Positions 44,423 through 52,378 of a stretch of 64,000 nucleotides of DNA are shown piece after piece. Every line of letters begins with the position of its first letter. Position 1 is the stretch's first letter. A program made the translations under genes and the position numbers. The notes under the pieces were generated by a model, which searched no databases, was not told the DNA's origin, and worked only from the letters and a program-made list of their open reading frames with translations. The stretch comes from Thalassospira tepidiphila MCCC 1A03514 (GTDB lineage: Bacteria; Pseudomonadota; Alphaproteobacteria; Rhodospirillales; Thalassospiraceae), in contig NZ_JPVZ01000007.1 in NCBI RefSeq assembly GCF_001662875.1, positions 1-64,000 of the forward strand. The letters run 5' to 3'.

Positions 44423-45205
44423 TCAGACCCCGCGCAGATTGCCCCAGACATGCACATGCCATTGCGGCAGCACGCGCACATCAAACCATTTGCGCCTTGC
44501 CACTTCATCGACCAGCCAGCGATACCGTTCGGTCAGGCCGTCGATATCAACACCGTCTGCGCCATCCGGGTGCGGCTCGGCAGGCGTTGTATTGACCGGC
44601 TGCAAACAGACCGGAATGCCAGTGTGAAGGTTCCTCACATAATCGGCAAACATCAGGTCGGCGGCATCGCGTACCGGGAATTTCAAGGTAATGGCCGGAC
44701 CATTCAGGATGCCATCGGATTGCGCTGCTTCGATACAGGCAGCAAGCGCATCCTTATCAAAACTGGTCGAGGAGCTTGGTGGCTTTGGGCTGATCGTCAG
44801 GAAATTAAGGTCGGCAAACCAGTCCTTGGCGATGCTGCCCTGGGTTTCAATCGCAAAGGTAAAACCTTCGTCCTTGCCCATGGCAATCAGGTCGCCCAGT
44901 GGCTGGATCGCCGGGTTGCCACCCGAAAGCGTAATCAGGATCGGCTTGCCACCGGAAAGCTTTTTGACCGCATCCAGAACCTCGGTCGCGGACATCGGTT
45001 TCCAGTCCGCCCGAAAGGCCGGATCGACGGCGTAAAGGGTGTCGCACCACGAACAGCGGAAATCGCAGCCCCCGGTGCGGACAAACACCGTCGGCATGCC
45101 GATCAGCGCCCCTTCGCCCTGCACGGTCGGGCCAAAGATTTCCGAAATGCGGATTTTACCGCGCGCATCGTGAAGGTCGGCAAGGTTGGGGTCGTGCACC
45201 GTCAT
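44423..45205 (-). CDS. queE: 7-carboxy-7-deazaguanine synthase
   Basis: Radical SAM enzyme of 260 residues that makes 7-carboxy-7-deazaguanine from 6-carboxytetrahydropterin, the third step to preQ0 and queuosine. The FeS-binding motif is C-x3-C-x2-C in GGCDFRCSWCDTLYAV, after SEIFGPTVQGEGALIGMPTV. The glycine-rich SAM motif is ITLSGGNPAIQP, and the C-terminus QWHVHVWGNLRGV is typical. It overlaps queD by four bases. Confidence 0.94.
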   Translation of the reverse strand: MTVHDPNLADLHDARGKIRISEIFGPTVQGEGALIGMPTVFVRTGGCDFRCSWCDTLYAVDPAFRADWKPMSATEVLDAVKKLSGGKPILITLSGGNPAIQPLGDLIAMGKDEGFTFAIETQGSIAKDWFADLNFLTISPKPPSSSTSFDKDALAACIEAAQSDGILNGPAITLKFPVRDAADLMFADYVRNLHTGIPVCLQPVNTTPAEPHPDGADGVDIDGLTERYRWLVDEVARRKWFDVRVLPQWHVHVWGNLRGV

Positions 45206-45558
45206 GGACGATATTCCGCCCAGGTTTTCGGCGTTTCGGACACGCGCACGGCCGATACTTCCGGCCAGCGATCATGCGCCCATTCGTAAAAGAACAGCGC
45301 AAGCCGTTCGGCAGTCGGATGATCGTGACCAAGAACTTCATTCAGATGCCGGTGATCAAACTCGTCATCAATCAGCCGTTTGAGCGGCCCCAATTCGCGG
45401 TAATCACGGACAAAGCCACGTTCATCAAGGCTGGCACCTTTAAGCTCCACCTCGACGATATAGTTATGGCCATGCAGGCGCGCACACGGGTGATCTTCTT
45501 CAAGGCCGCTGAGTTGGTGGCTTGCGGAAAAGGCGAATTGTTTGGTGATGGTGAACAT
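45202..45558 (-). CDS. queD: 6-carboxytetrahydropterin synthase
   Basis: 118 residues. Zinc ligands and catalytic Cys are visible in FSASHQLSGLEEDHPCARLH with GHNY next, then FDHRHLNEVLGHDHPTAERL. It converts dihydroneopterin triphosphate to 6-carboxytetrahydropterin, the QueE substrate. The start is ATG 45558 (MFTITKQFAF); the frame upstream runs through a palindromic repeat and is not coding. It overlaps queE by four bases. Confidence 0.94.
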   Translation of the reverse strand: MFTITKQFAFSASHQLSGLEEDHPCARLHGHNYIVEVELKGASLDERGFVRDYRELGPLKRLIDDEFDHRHLNEVLGHDHPTAERLALFFYEWAHDRWPEVSAVRVSETPKTWAEYRP

Positions 45559-45609
45559 CGGTTTTCTTTCGGTGTCGTCTTGTCTTGCTGAAGGGTGCGC
45601 TTGGCCCGG

Positions 45610-45688
45610 GGTTCCCGCCTTCGCGGGAATGACGGTACGCGTTTGGCAACACAACAGCCAAACGTCATGCCCGCGCAGGCGGGCATCC
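45610..45688. repeat. REP/BIME-like composite palindrome between queC and queD
   Basis: Two extragenic palindromes of the CCCGC-GCGGG type, 45610-45635 and 45663-45688, lie in opposite orientation. Between them CGTTTGGC (45640-45647) pairs with GCCAAACG (45657-45664), so the whole block can fold as one large branched structure. The first translates in one frame as VIPAKAGTPG and the second as MDARLRGHD, well-known readings of dispersed proteobacterial repeats. Confidence 0.85.
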
Positions 45689-45712
45689 ATACAGCAAGGC
45701 CGTTATAAGGAG

Positions 45713-46450
45713 TTACTCGGCGGCGTCGTTTTCGCCTTTGGCAAACTTGCGCGCCATATGGTCGGCACGGGCCTGTTTCCAGTAATCGCGATCGACATAA
45801 ACGGTCAGATCCTTGACGCGCGCCAGTTCAAGTGCCTCGCGCCGCTCGACACAGGTGCCACACCGTCCGCAATGGGTTTCCCCGCCCTTGTAACACGACC
45901 AAGTCAGATCGACCGGCACGCCCAGACGCCCGGCCTCAAGCGCGATATCGGCCTTGGAGACATTGACAAACGGCGTATACAGCTTGACGTCCTTGACACC
46001 TTCAAGGGCGTGGTCCTGCATGGTCTGGAACGATTTGATGAAATCGGGACGGCAATCGGGATAGATGAAATGATCCCCGCCATGCACGGCGGCGGCAACC
46101 GCATCGGCCCCGGCACTGGCCGCCGCCCCAAAGGCAACAGCCAACATGATCGCATTGCGGTTCGGCACCACGGTGATGCGCATGGTTTCTTCGGCGTAAT
46201 GGCCATCGGGCACATCAATATCATCACTGGTAAGCGACGATCCGGTCAAAAGCGCACCGACAGGAGTCAGATCAACGATGTGATGTTTGACGCCAAGATT
46301 ACGCGCCGCACGGGCGGCGAAATCGAGTTCCTTTTTATGGCGCTGGCCATAATCAAACGAAATCAGGGAATGGAGCTTGTGCTCGGCCGCGACCTTATAG
46401 GCCAGCGTGACGGAATCCAGCCCGCCAGAGCAGACGACAATCGTCTTCAT
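45713..46450 (-). CDS. queC: 7-cyano-7-deazaguanine synthase
   Basis: ATP-dependent enzyme of 245 residues making preQ0 from 7-carboxy-7-deazaguanine and ammonia. The PP-loop is VVCSGGLDSVTLAYK and the zinc site is SCYKGGETHCGRCGTCVERR. With queD and queE it forms a preQ0 pathway. No queF or tgt is in the window. The start ATG 46450 has only weak purine-rich sequence before it. The repeat block lies between queC and queD and may affect mRNA stability. Confidence 0.94.
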   Translation of the reverse strand: MKTIVVCSGGLDSVTLAYKVAAEHKLHSLISFDYGQRHKKELDFAARAARNLGVKHHIVDLTPVGALLTGSSLTSDDIDVPDGHYAEETMRITVVPNRNAIMLAVAFGAAASAGADAVAAAVHGGDHFIYPDCRPDFIKSFQTMQDHALEGVKDVKLYTPFVNVSKADIALEAGRLGVPVDLTWSCYKGGETHCGRCGTCVERREALELARVKDLTVYVDRDYWKQARADHMARKFAKGENDAAE

Positions 46451-46633
46451 AATGATCAGTCTTTCGTGTTTTTAACCTGGTGCTACGACAGGGGAAGGAT
46501 CATCCTTCCAAGGGGGCGGGGTTTGCCATGCCGGTTGCCAAAACGCAAGCACAAATCCACGCATGCGGCCATGCGTGATGCGCAGGAATGCTTGGGTTTT
46601 ACACGAAATCAGCGATCAGACGGGGTGGCCGGA

Positions 46634-47548
46634 TCAGGCGCGCTTTGCGCTAAGTACATGAAAACAAATCGGGACCTGAAAATGGCCGTCTTCGATATAG
46701 GGCGCCAATGTTTCAAACATCGCGGCATTGATCGCGCCGACTTCCATGTCCGATGATTTGCGCAGGACATTGCCAAACAGCATATCCATTTGCGGTTTCC
46801 AGAACGGGGCGTTTTCGGGAATACGGCCCGCCGGGCTGTGGGTGGTTGCTTCAATCCCGGTAAAGCCTGCTTTCTCAAAGCGCATCATGGATTGATCGGC
46901 ATCGCCAAAGCAGAACGGGTCAAGCCCGGCGGCATCAAACCCGATGCCAAGGATGTTGCCAAGAACCGCGTCCATGGCGGCAAATAACGGATTATCCACG
47001 AGCGGCGCCCAGACCATGAAAACCGCCTTGCCACCCGGGCGCAGAACGCGGAATGCCTCGCGAAGCGCTTTGTCCGGATCCTCGCAAAACATCACGCCGA
47101 AACGGCACGACACCACGTCAAAGCTTTGATCCTCGAACGGCAGTTTTTCCATATTGGCCGGAACGGCCTTGATGTTGGAAATTTCTTCCTCGGCGGCGCG
47201 TTCCATAAGCGCATCGCACATATCCGAAACGATATCGGAGGCGGTCACGTGCCCCGCAACTCCGGGGATGTTAGCGCTATCATCCGTGCCGCTGCCCAAG
47301 GCACGCGCAAAGGAAAAGGCCGGTTCGCCCACCCCGGATGCCAGATCAAGCACATCAAGTGGCGCGCCATTGCGCAAAGTTGCAAGCCCCGGAAGGTCAG
47401 CCGCCTCGATCATGTGGCGGTTGATCTTTTCGGCCGCCGGTGCCAGGCGTTCGGCCCAGGTGATCCAGTCGGTCGAGAGGTTTTGCCAGGTTTGGGATGA
47501 TTTATCGGCGGCGGTGTCGGGTGTGTTGTCGGATGTCGGGGTGGTCAT
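46634..47548 (-). CDS. Class I SAM-dependent methyltransferase
   Basis: 304 residues. The SAM-binding motif I is LDVLDLASGVGEPAFSFARA, motif II is in KLPFEDQSFDVVSCRFGVMF, and FRVLRPGGKAVFMVWAPL follows, as in UbiE/COQ5-type methyltransferases. The substrate is not evident. ATG 47548 is chosen over 47578. It lies between queC and flagellin on the same strand with gaps on both sides, so it may be on its own. Confidence 0.82.
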   Translation of the reverse strand: MTTPTSDNTPDTAADKSSQTWQNLSTDWITWAERLAPAAEKINRHMIEAADLPGLATLRNGAPLDVLDLASGVGEPAFSFARALGSGTDDSANIPGVAGHVTASDIVSDMCDALMERAAEEEISNIKAVPANMEKLPFEDQSFDVVSCRFGVMFCEDPDKALREAFRVLRPGGKAVFMVWAPLVDNPLFAAMDAVLGNILGIGFDAAGLDPFCFGDADQSMMRFEKAGFTGIEATTHSPAGRIPENAPFWKPQMDMLFGNVLRKSSDMEVGAINAAMFETLAPYIEDGHFQVPICFHVLSAKRA

Positions 47549-47640
47549 GGTCGATATGTTTCCCTTTGCGTTCCGCAAAGACCATAGACTTAAACCCCAT
47601 GCCGTTTAAAGGATGTTTTGCAGCGCAATGAGGGTCAGAA

Positions 47641-47662
47641 GCCCCGCGCGGGGGCGCGGGGC
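47641..47662 (-). terminator. Hairpin after flagellin
   Basis: GCCCCGCG (47641-47648) pairs with CGCGGGGC (47655-47662), 28 bases past the flagellin stop. The following T run on the minus strand is short (TTCT), so this may be a stabilising stem. Confidence 0.6.
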
Positions 47663-47689
47663 TTCCTACACTCGCTGAGAGGTGGCTCT

Positions 47690-49027
47690 TCAACCTGCCA
47701 GCAAGCGTATCAGGTTCTGGCGCATTTCACTGACGCGGGCCAACATCGCGACACTTGATTTGATCAGGATTTGTTTCGATGCGTAGTTGGTCAATTCCAT
47801 CGCAACGTCGAGATCAAGCAGGCTTGAGCGCGCCTCCTTGACGTTTTCAAGCGTCGAGGCAAGGCTTTCGCTGGCAGCATCCAGACGGTTCTGGTTGGTG
47901 CCGATATTTGCCCGTGCGCGTTGCAGGTCATCAATCGCGCGCGCCACGGCCTCGATCGCACTTTGGGCCTTGGCGGATGTGGCAATCGCATTGCTGCCCA
48001 GCTCATCAAGGCTTGTCTCCGTGCCGTTTTTGCCGGTGCCAAGGGCGGCACCATCAACCGCGGTTGTCGGGATCGAAAGCTGCGCACCGCCGGTATTGCC
48101 GCCGCCAAGCTGGAAATAGATCTTATCAGGCAGTTTGTTGCCCTGATCCTCAAGAACCGAGAAGACCGGGCTGGCGCCAAAAATCTGGGTCGTGGTCGTT
48201 CCATCGGCACCGGCGCCATCGGACCCTTGGGCCAGGGCGTTGGTGATGGTGGTCGCGATATTGAAGTTCAGGTTCACTTTCACACCGACATCCCCGAAAT
48301 CGAGTGTCTGTGTCTGACCGGCATTAAGCGCCTTGCTGCCACCGGACGCATAATCGGTGACATCGATGCTTTGGGTCCGGTGCGGGCTGGTGCCATCGAT
48401 TTCGGATATGGCACTCAGCAAAATGCGATCCCCGGTCTTGAGCACATCAAAGCGAAGCTGATTGTCCGCCGATCCGTTTTCGTTGGCATCACGCGCCCAG
48501 TAATTGTCATCGGTGATGGTGAAATTTGAAAAGCCATTGGCAACCGAAAGAACCTCGGCAGAGCCACCAGCCTGCAAATCCGAATAATCAAGGGACACAT
48601 CACTGCCATCACCCAGCAACTGGATGCCGTTGAAATTGGTTGCGGCCGCAATGCGATTGATCTCGGTACGCAGGGCGACGAATTCGTCATTGAGAAACCC
48701 GCGTTCCGTGTCCGACAGGTTTTCCGATGCGGCCTGAACGGCCAGTGTGTTCAGGCGCACCAGCACATCGTCGATGGTGGCCATGGCCCCATCGGCAATC
48801 TGCAGCATGGAATTGCCCTGACCGATATTGACAATCCCCGATGTCAAAGCAGAGGCCGTCGAGTTCAGCCGCGACCCGATGGCCATTGACGCGGCATCGT
48901 CGCGGGCAGAGACCACACGTTTCCCCGATGACAGCTTGGCAAGCGATCTGTTCGCGGCCTCCTCGGCACGCGCCAGATTGCGGTGCGCCAGATTGGCCGC
49001 GTGGTCGGATATGATATTTAACGCCAT
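47690..49027 (-). CDS. Flagellin
   Basis: Filament protein of 445 residues. The N-terminal D0/D1 helices are conserved (AANRSLAKLSSGKRVVSARD, then AGxxLNS-like GSRLNSTASAL and QIADGAMATIDDVLVRL), as is the C-terminal D1/D0 (DLQRARANIGTNQNRLDAAS to NLIRLLAG). The central 190 residues are variable. ATG 49027 (MALNIISDHAAN) has AGGA before it. The gene stands alone with a possible sigma-28 promoter upstream. No other flagellar structural gene is in the window; the DUF5610 gene further right may be related to motility. Confidence 0.93.
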   Translation of the reverse strand: MALNIISDHAANLAHRNLARAEEAANRSLAKLSSGKRVVSARDDAASMAIGSRLNSTASALTSGIVNIGQGNSMLQIADGAMATIDDVLVRLNTLAVQAASENLSDTERGFLNDEFVALRTEINRIAAATNFNGIQLLGDGSDVSLDYSDLQAGGSAEVLSVANGFSNFTITDDNYWARDANENGSADNQLRFDVLKTGDRILLSAISEIDGTSPHRTQSIDVTDYASGGSKALNAGQTQTLDFGDVGVKVNLNFNIATTITNALAQGSDGAGADGTTTTQIFGASPVFSVLEDQGNKLPDKIYFQLGGGNTGGAQLSIPTTAVDGAALGTGKNGTETSLDELGSNAIATSAKAQSAIEAVARAIDDLQRARANIGTNQNRLDAASESLASTLENVKEARSSLLDLDVAMELTNYASKQILIKSSVAMLARVSEMRQNLIRLLAG

Positions 49028-49088
49028 AACGCAGTTCCTACCTGAACAAGCAAAGATAAAGGGTGGCGGCGTGGACGACCTCCTCCTG

Positions 49089-49115
49089 AGATCGGCTGAG
49101 GGCAATGTTAATTAG
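49089..49115 (-). promoter_or_regulatory. Possible sigma-28 promoter of flagellin
   Basis: On the minus strand GCCGATCT (49096-49089) lies 11 bases from CTAATTAA (49115-49108). The -10 matches GCCGATAA at six of eight positions; the -35 is poor. It is about 60 bases before the start codon. Confidence 0.4.
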
Positions 49116-49330
49116 ATAAAACTTAAATGGCAATATCTAATATTAGAATCTTCTTAATATTAAGTATCTGAAAAATATAAGAAATATGCCACCCTACGCG
49201 AAAGAGGGGGTGTCTCATACGGATGGAAAACAGCTGTTTTGCGGCTGTTAACTTAAACCCGCGATAACGCGCGCCCTCACAGGCATTTTCGCTGCACGTC
49301 GACAGGGGACGAAACGCATGAAGGTGCCCG

Positions 49331-50776
49331 ATGGAGCAAGAAACACAAGAAGGCCTGAACATCTGGCGGCTGGCGGGGTCATCCATATTGGCCGGATTGA
49401 CCTGTGTGCTTTATTTCGGGTTTGTGATTACGCTTTTCGCCGGATTTACCGCCGATATTCAGCGCGATTCCCTGCTGCGCGAACTCGGCGTGTCATCGCC
49501 TGGCATGTTGGAACGATTGGTCCTGCAAGCCTTTCACGAAGCCGCGTTGCGCGAAGAGGCCGGTACTTTGCGCGATGATATGCGCGCGATTGATACCAGA
49601 TCCCTCGAAGAAACCCGCAATGGATTGGCCTTGCGCAAGGATGCGATTGCCGCATGGTGGGACGCGTTTGGCAGCTATTCACGGCTTGGCGCAACCGTTG
49701 CCAGTAATCGCGATGCATTTGACCCCGAATTCGCAGGCGCGTTCTTGAGTGCGCTCAATGCGGCGCATCAATTCGTGACAAGCCAGCAAACCGCCATGCC
49801 GACCGACGGGTTGTTTGATGCGCCAACCGGAATGGTCGGCGGCGGCGGTACAACCCTTGGCCGCGCCGGATCGCCAATGCTTGATGTGCCCTTCGGGGAA
49901 AGCGATGCGGACAGGAAACGTCGCGCCGACGGGATTGAAATCATGACCCGGCTTCACGCCCTGCTTGATCACCCGAAATTCACCGACAAAGCCCCGGAAA
50001 CACTGATGGATCGCGCCGGCCAGCAAGTTGATGCCATCCGAAGTTCAATGATCCGGTTTGACGAGAAAAACGCCCGTGCCCAGATCGAATGGGCCAATAT
50101 CCGCGCAGAAAACCAGCACGCCGCAAAGCTCAGAACGAGCTTGCAAAATGAGCTGGCCGAGATCGAGGCAGAGATCCGGCGTCAGGACGAAGAGTTTGGC
50201 CAGGACACGGTTTCGCTGGTCGCCCTGTTTCAACACCCCGTAGGCTATATGCTTTCCTATTTGATCCAGTTGCCCACCATCATGCTGACCTTGTTGGTCA
50301 CAGTCGCCGCAGGCGGATTGGGCGCGGTGGTTGCCTTTACCAGGCAGAATTTCGGCCAGCCACCCCCGCCCAAAATGCTGCCCAAAACACCGCCTGATGA
50401 AAATGCCACGGATCACAATGCCGCAGATCAAAATGCCATGGATGAAAACGCGCCGGAGGCAGTGCCAGCGCCGCAGGCTGAAACACTGCCGAGGCTTCAG
50501 GGATGGGCACAGCTTGGCAAAAGCCTGAAACCCGCCGCAAGGCTGCTCGTCATGACGGGGGAGGGGATCGCTGCCGCCATGGCCATCTTCCTGTGCACAG
50601 AGGCAGGGGTGCTGATGGTCAGCCAGGGCGGACCCGACGGATCAGGGCAAATCGACATCAGCCCGTTTCTCGTGACCTTCATGGCTTTTGTTTCGGGCTT
50701 TATGGCGGAGGACGCCTTTGCCCGCATTCAAGCGGCCGGGCAAAAGCTGTTTCGGGTGACGGATGATCACGGGTGA
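49331..50776 (+). CDS. Membrane protein with coiled coil and repeat linker, family unknown
   Basis: 481 residues. One N-terminal helix (about residues 13-39), then a soluble, mostly helical region ending in a long coiled coil (about 245-295: KNARAQIEWANIRAENQHAA onward), then a helix pair around 305-340. After a proline stretch comes a degenerate repeat (DENATDHNAADQNAMDEN), then two further hydrophobic segments at the end (GIAAAMAIFLCTEAGVLMV and FLVTFMAFVSGFMAEDAF). Not recognised; the layout suggests an envelope sensor or structural protein. AAGG precedes ATG. A decayed second copy of its last 76 codons lies at 51325-51556. Confidence 0.7.
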   Translation: MEQETQEGLNIWRLAGSSILAGLTCVLYFGFVITLFAGFTADIQRDSLLRELGVSSPGMLERLVLQAFHEAALREEAGTLRDDMRAIDTRSLEETRNGLALRKDAIAAWWDAFGSYSRLGATVASNRDAFDPEFAGAFLSALNAAHQFVTSQQTAMPTDGLFDAPTGMVGGGGTTLGRAGSPMLDVPFGESDADRKRRADGIEIMTRLHALLDHPKFTDKAPETLMDRAGQQVDAIRSSMIRFDEKNARAQIEWANIRAENQHAAKLRTSLQNELAEIEAEIRRQDEEFGQDTVSLVALFQHPVGYMLSYLIQLPTIMLTLLVTVAAGGLGAVVAFTRQNFGQPPPPKMLPKTPPDENATDHNAADQNAMDENAPEAVPAPQAETLPRLQGWAQLGKSLKPAARLLVMTGEGIAAAMAIFLCTEAGVLMVSQGGPDGSGQIDISPFLVTFMAFVSGFMAEDAFARIQAAGQKLFRVTDDHG

Positions 50777-50929
50777 GGTTAGGGCGGGTGGAGAGCGCTA
50801 GATACTGTCAGATAGTGCGTTGGGCGATGGTGTGGAGTGTTAGGATTGTTACATGACACGTTGATTCCGTTGAGGGTTGATTTTTTCTACCTTAACGAGT
50901 ATATATTAGCATGTCTTTCGGGGATGGTC

Positions 50930-50946
50930 GTAGGTTCAAATCCTGC
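50930..50946 (+). other. tRNA T-arm-like fragment
   Basis: GTAGG-TTCAAAT-CCTGC folds as a five-pair T stem with a seven-base TTCAAAT loop. The same bases read as VVGSNPA in one frame, the familiar mistranslation of tRNA 3' ends. No matching acceptor, D or anticodon arm was found upstream and no CCA follows, so this is a fragment at most. Confidence 0.4.
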
Positions 50947-51016
50947 TATCTTGCTTGTCGTGGTTGCTTCTCTTGTACTTGGCCAATTCTGGCTACTAAA
51001 GCGAAAGGAGTATTCC

Positions 51017-51160
51017 ATGATATTTGAAAAACGAAACAACGTTTACGTGGCTCGCAGCGAGGTAAATTCCGCAACTCTAACCTTCGAAACTGTACTGTCT
51101 GTATATTGTGCAATTTCGGCAAGTTGGATAGCTGGAACGGTAGACCTTCCCATCCATTAA
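51017..51160 (+). CDS. Small protein of 47 residues with own RBS and terminator
   Basis: ATG 51017 is preceded by AAAGGAG with ideal spacing, and the TAA at 51158-51160 lies directly in front of a strong terminator. The product, MIFEKRNNVYVARSEVNSAT then LTFETVLSVYCAISASWIAG, has a polar first half and a moderately hydrophobic second half, possibly one short membrane segment. The frame is open upstream to 50837 and a longer product with one more membrane helix (ILLVVVASLVLGQFWLLK) is possible. No family recognised. It lies inside the stretch between the intact and decayed copies of the neighbouring gene's 3' end. Confidence 0.55.
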   Translation: MIFEKRNNVYVARSEVNSATLTFETVLSVYCAISASWIAGTVDLPIH

Positions 51161-51196
51161 GAGCGCTCCCCGTAATTGGGTCGAGCGCTCTTTTTG
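51159..51196 (+). terminator. Terminator of the small gene
   Basis: AGAGCGCTC (51160-51168) pairs with GAGCGCTCT (51183-51191) and is followed by TTTT. It lies directly at the stop codon of the 47-residue gene. Confidence 0.85.
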
Positions 51197-51324
51197 CATT
51201 TTGTCTATGTTGAAATCAGTTCGCGACATGGCTGAGTCTGAAGACGCAAAAACAACTGACACGCCATCCCCCGTGCACAGATGGGTGTAATTGAGCCAAA
51301 TCCTCGAATCGTCAGCAATTGTGG

Positions 51325-51556
51325 GTCATGTCCTGCGAGGGTATTGTCACTGACATGATCATCTTCTCCTGTGCCGAGGCCGCAATGCTTATGGTTAGCT
51401 AGGGTGGCCCGGACGGCTCCGCCAAAATCGAATTTGCCCGTTCTTTGTCACCTTCATGGCTTTTGTTTCGGGCATTATGGCCGAAGACGCCTTCGCCCGC
51501 ATCCAGTTCACCGGAAAAAGTGGTTTCGGGTGGCGGATAATCTGGGGTCAGGCTAG
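51325..51556 (+). pseudogene. Decayed second copy of the 3' end of the gene at 49331
   Basis: The reading VMSCEGIVTDMIIFSCAEAA with MLMVS after it, then a stop, then GGPDGSAKIE parallels VMTGEGIAAAMAIFLCTEAG with VLMVS and QGGPDGSGQID in the intact gene. The glutamine codon is TAG here (51400-51402). A one-base deletion follows near 51435, after which VTFMAFVSG-x-MAEDAFARIQ is read identically but for one residue; a second frameshift lies near 51520. A block of 24 bases around 51450 is identical in both copies. Homology may extend weakly upstream to about 51285. Confidence 0.85.
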
Positions 51557-51721
51557 CGGGCTGTTCACAGTACTAAGTTGTTCGGTGGTAACTTAGGTAT
51601 TCGAGATTGTGTGGTGAATTTCTCAGATATTAATATTTTTGTATGTATTTATTACAGAAATATGATTATCTGTCCTGCGCGAAAGTCGTTGGTTCTGTAT
51701 ATCTAGGTATATTGATGTTGT

Positions 51722-52366
51722 CTAGATAATATAATCTTTAAGTGTTGCGTTGTTCTCAATGTCTGTTTTGTATTTTCTCATTAGTTTTATTACTTCGTCA
51801 GAAAGTTTTTCCCAGTCTTTCCCTTCAATGTTTAGCGTTTCTCCGTGTGCTATTTTGTTTCTTTTCGATAAAAGGCTTTCATCAATTAGATTGTAATATG
51901 GTTGGTAGAATGTCAGTTGTACGTTGATAGTTTTTGCAATGTTTTCAAATACAGAAGAGCTTAAATTGGATTGAGTATCTATCGCCAGCTCATAGTTAAT
52001 ATTTACAGGTTCATCCAATTTGTCTCTCAAGAAGTTTAGTGAAGCCACGCCCATTTCGGCTTTCTTGGTTTCAGCGAGAGTGTTGAGATGTTTCTTTGCG
52101 CCAAGAAAAACAAAGCAGTCTTTGAGATTTGAATACGTTTCTCCCGTGCAGTTTATGAAGTTTAGATAATCAACAGACGCATTCTTAATGAAACCTTCCC
52201 AATGGGAGTAGAGTATTGCTACTCCAGCCCGCAACAGGGTTCGCTTAGGTAGCTCCTTAGATCCCCTAATTGCAGACTTGACATATGATATCTCTTTAAT
52301 TCTCCAAGACAGCTCTTGGTCTAGCTTGTCTTGGAGTTGAGATAAATTCCTGATTTTTTTGCCCAT
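51722..52366 (-). CDS. HEPN-domain RNase-like protein (MAE_28990/MAE_18760 type)
   Basis: 214 residues, markedly AT-rich against its surroundings. The catalytic HEPN motif R-x4-H is intact at Arg169-His174 (SKRNKIAHGE), and the N-terminal half has ILYSHWEGFIKNASVDYLNF, a conserved block of the MAE_28990-like HEPN family. HEPN proteins of this kind are predicted metal-independent RNases in defence and toxin systems. It starts 12 bases after the DUF262 gene stop on the same strand, so the two form an operon. No clear ribosome-binding site precedes the ATG, so translation may depend on coupling. Target is unknown. Confidence 0.85.
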   Translation of the reverse strand: MGKKIRNLSQLQDKLDQELSWRIKEISYVKSAIRGSKELPKRTLLRAGVAILYSHWEGFIKNASVDYLNFINCTGETYSNLKDCFVFLGAKKHLNTLAETKKAEMGVASLNFLRDKLDEPVNINYELAIDTQSNLSSSVFENIAKTINVQLTFYQPYYNLIDESLLSKRNKIAHGETLNIEGKDWEKLSDEVIKLMRKYKTDIENNATLKDYII

Positions 52367-52378
52367 GCGAATGCGATC

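Noticed and set aside
45559-45690. N-terminal extension of queD with a typical peptide MDARLRGHD
   Set aside because: It is the translation of the palindromic repeat; QueD homology begins at 45558.
46451-46540. Possible preQ1-I riboswitch before queC: on the minus strand CCTG-TCGTAGCAC-CAGG followed by TTAAAAA
   Set aside because: The loop lacks the conserved bases of the preQ1-I aptamer and the stem is only four pairs; the resemblance is probably chance. A covariance-model search (Rfam preQ1 families) would settle it.
45542-46756. Plus-strand frame of 404 residues across the que genes
   Set aside because: It is antisense to queC and crosses the repeat block; no known motif.
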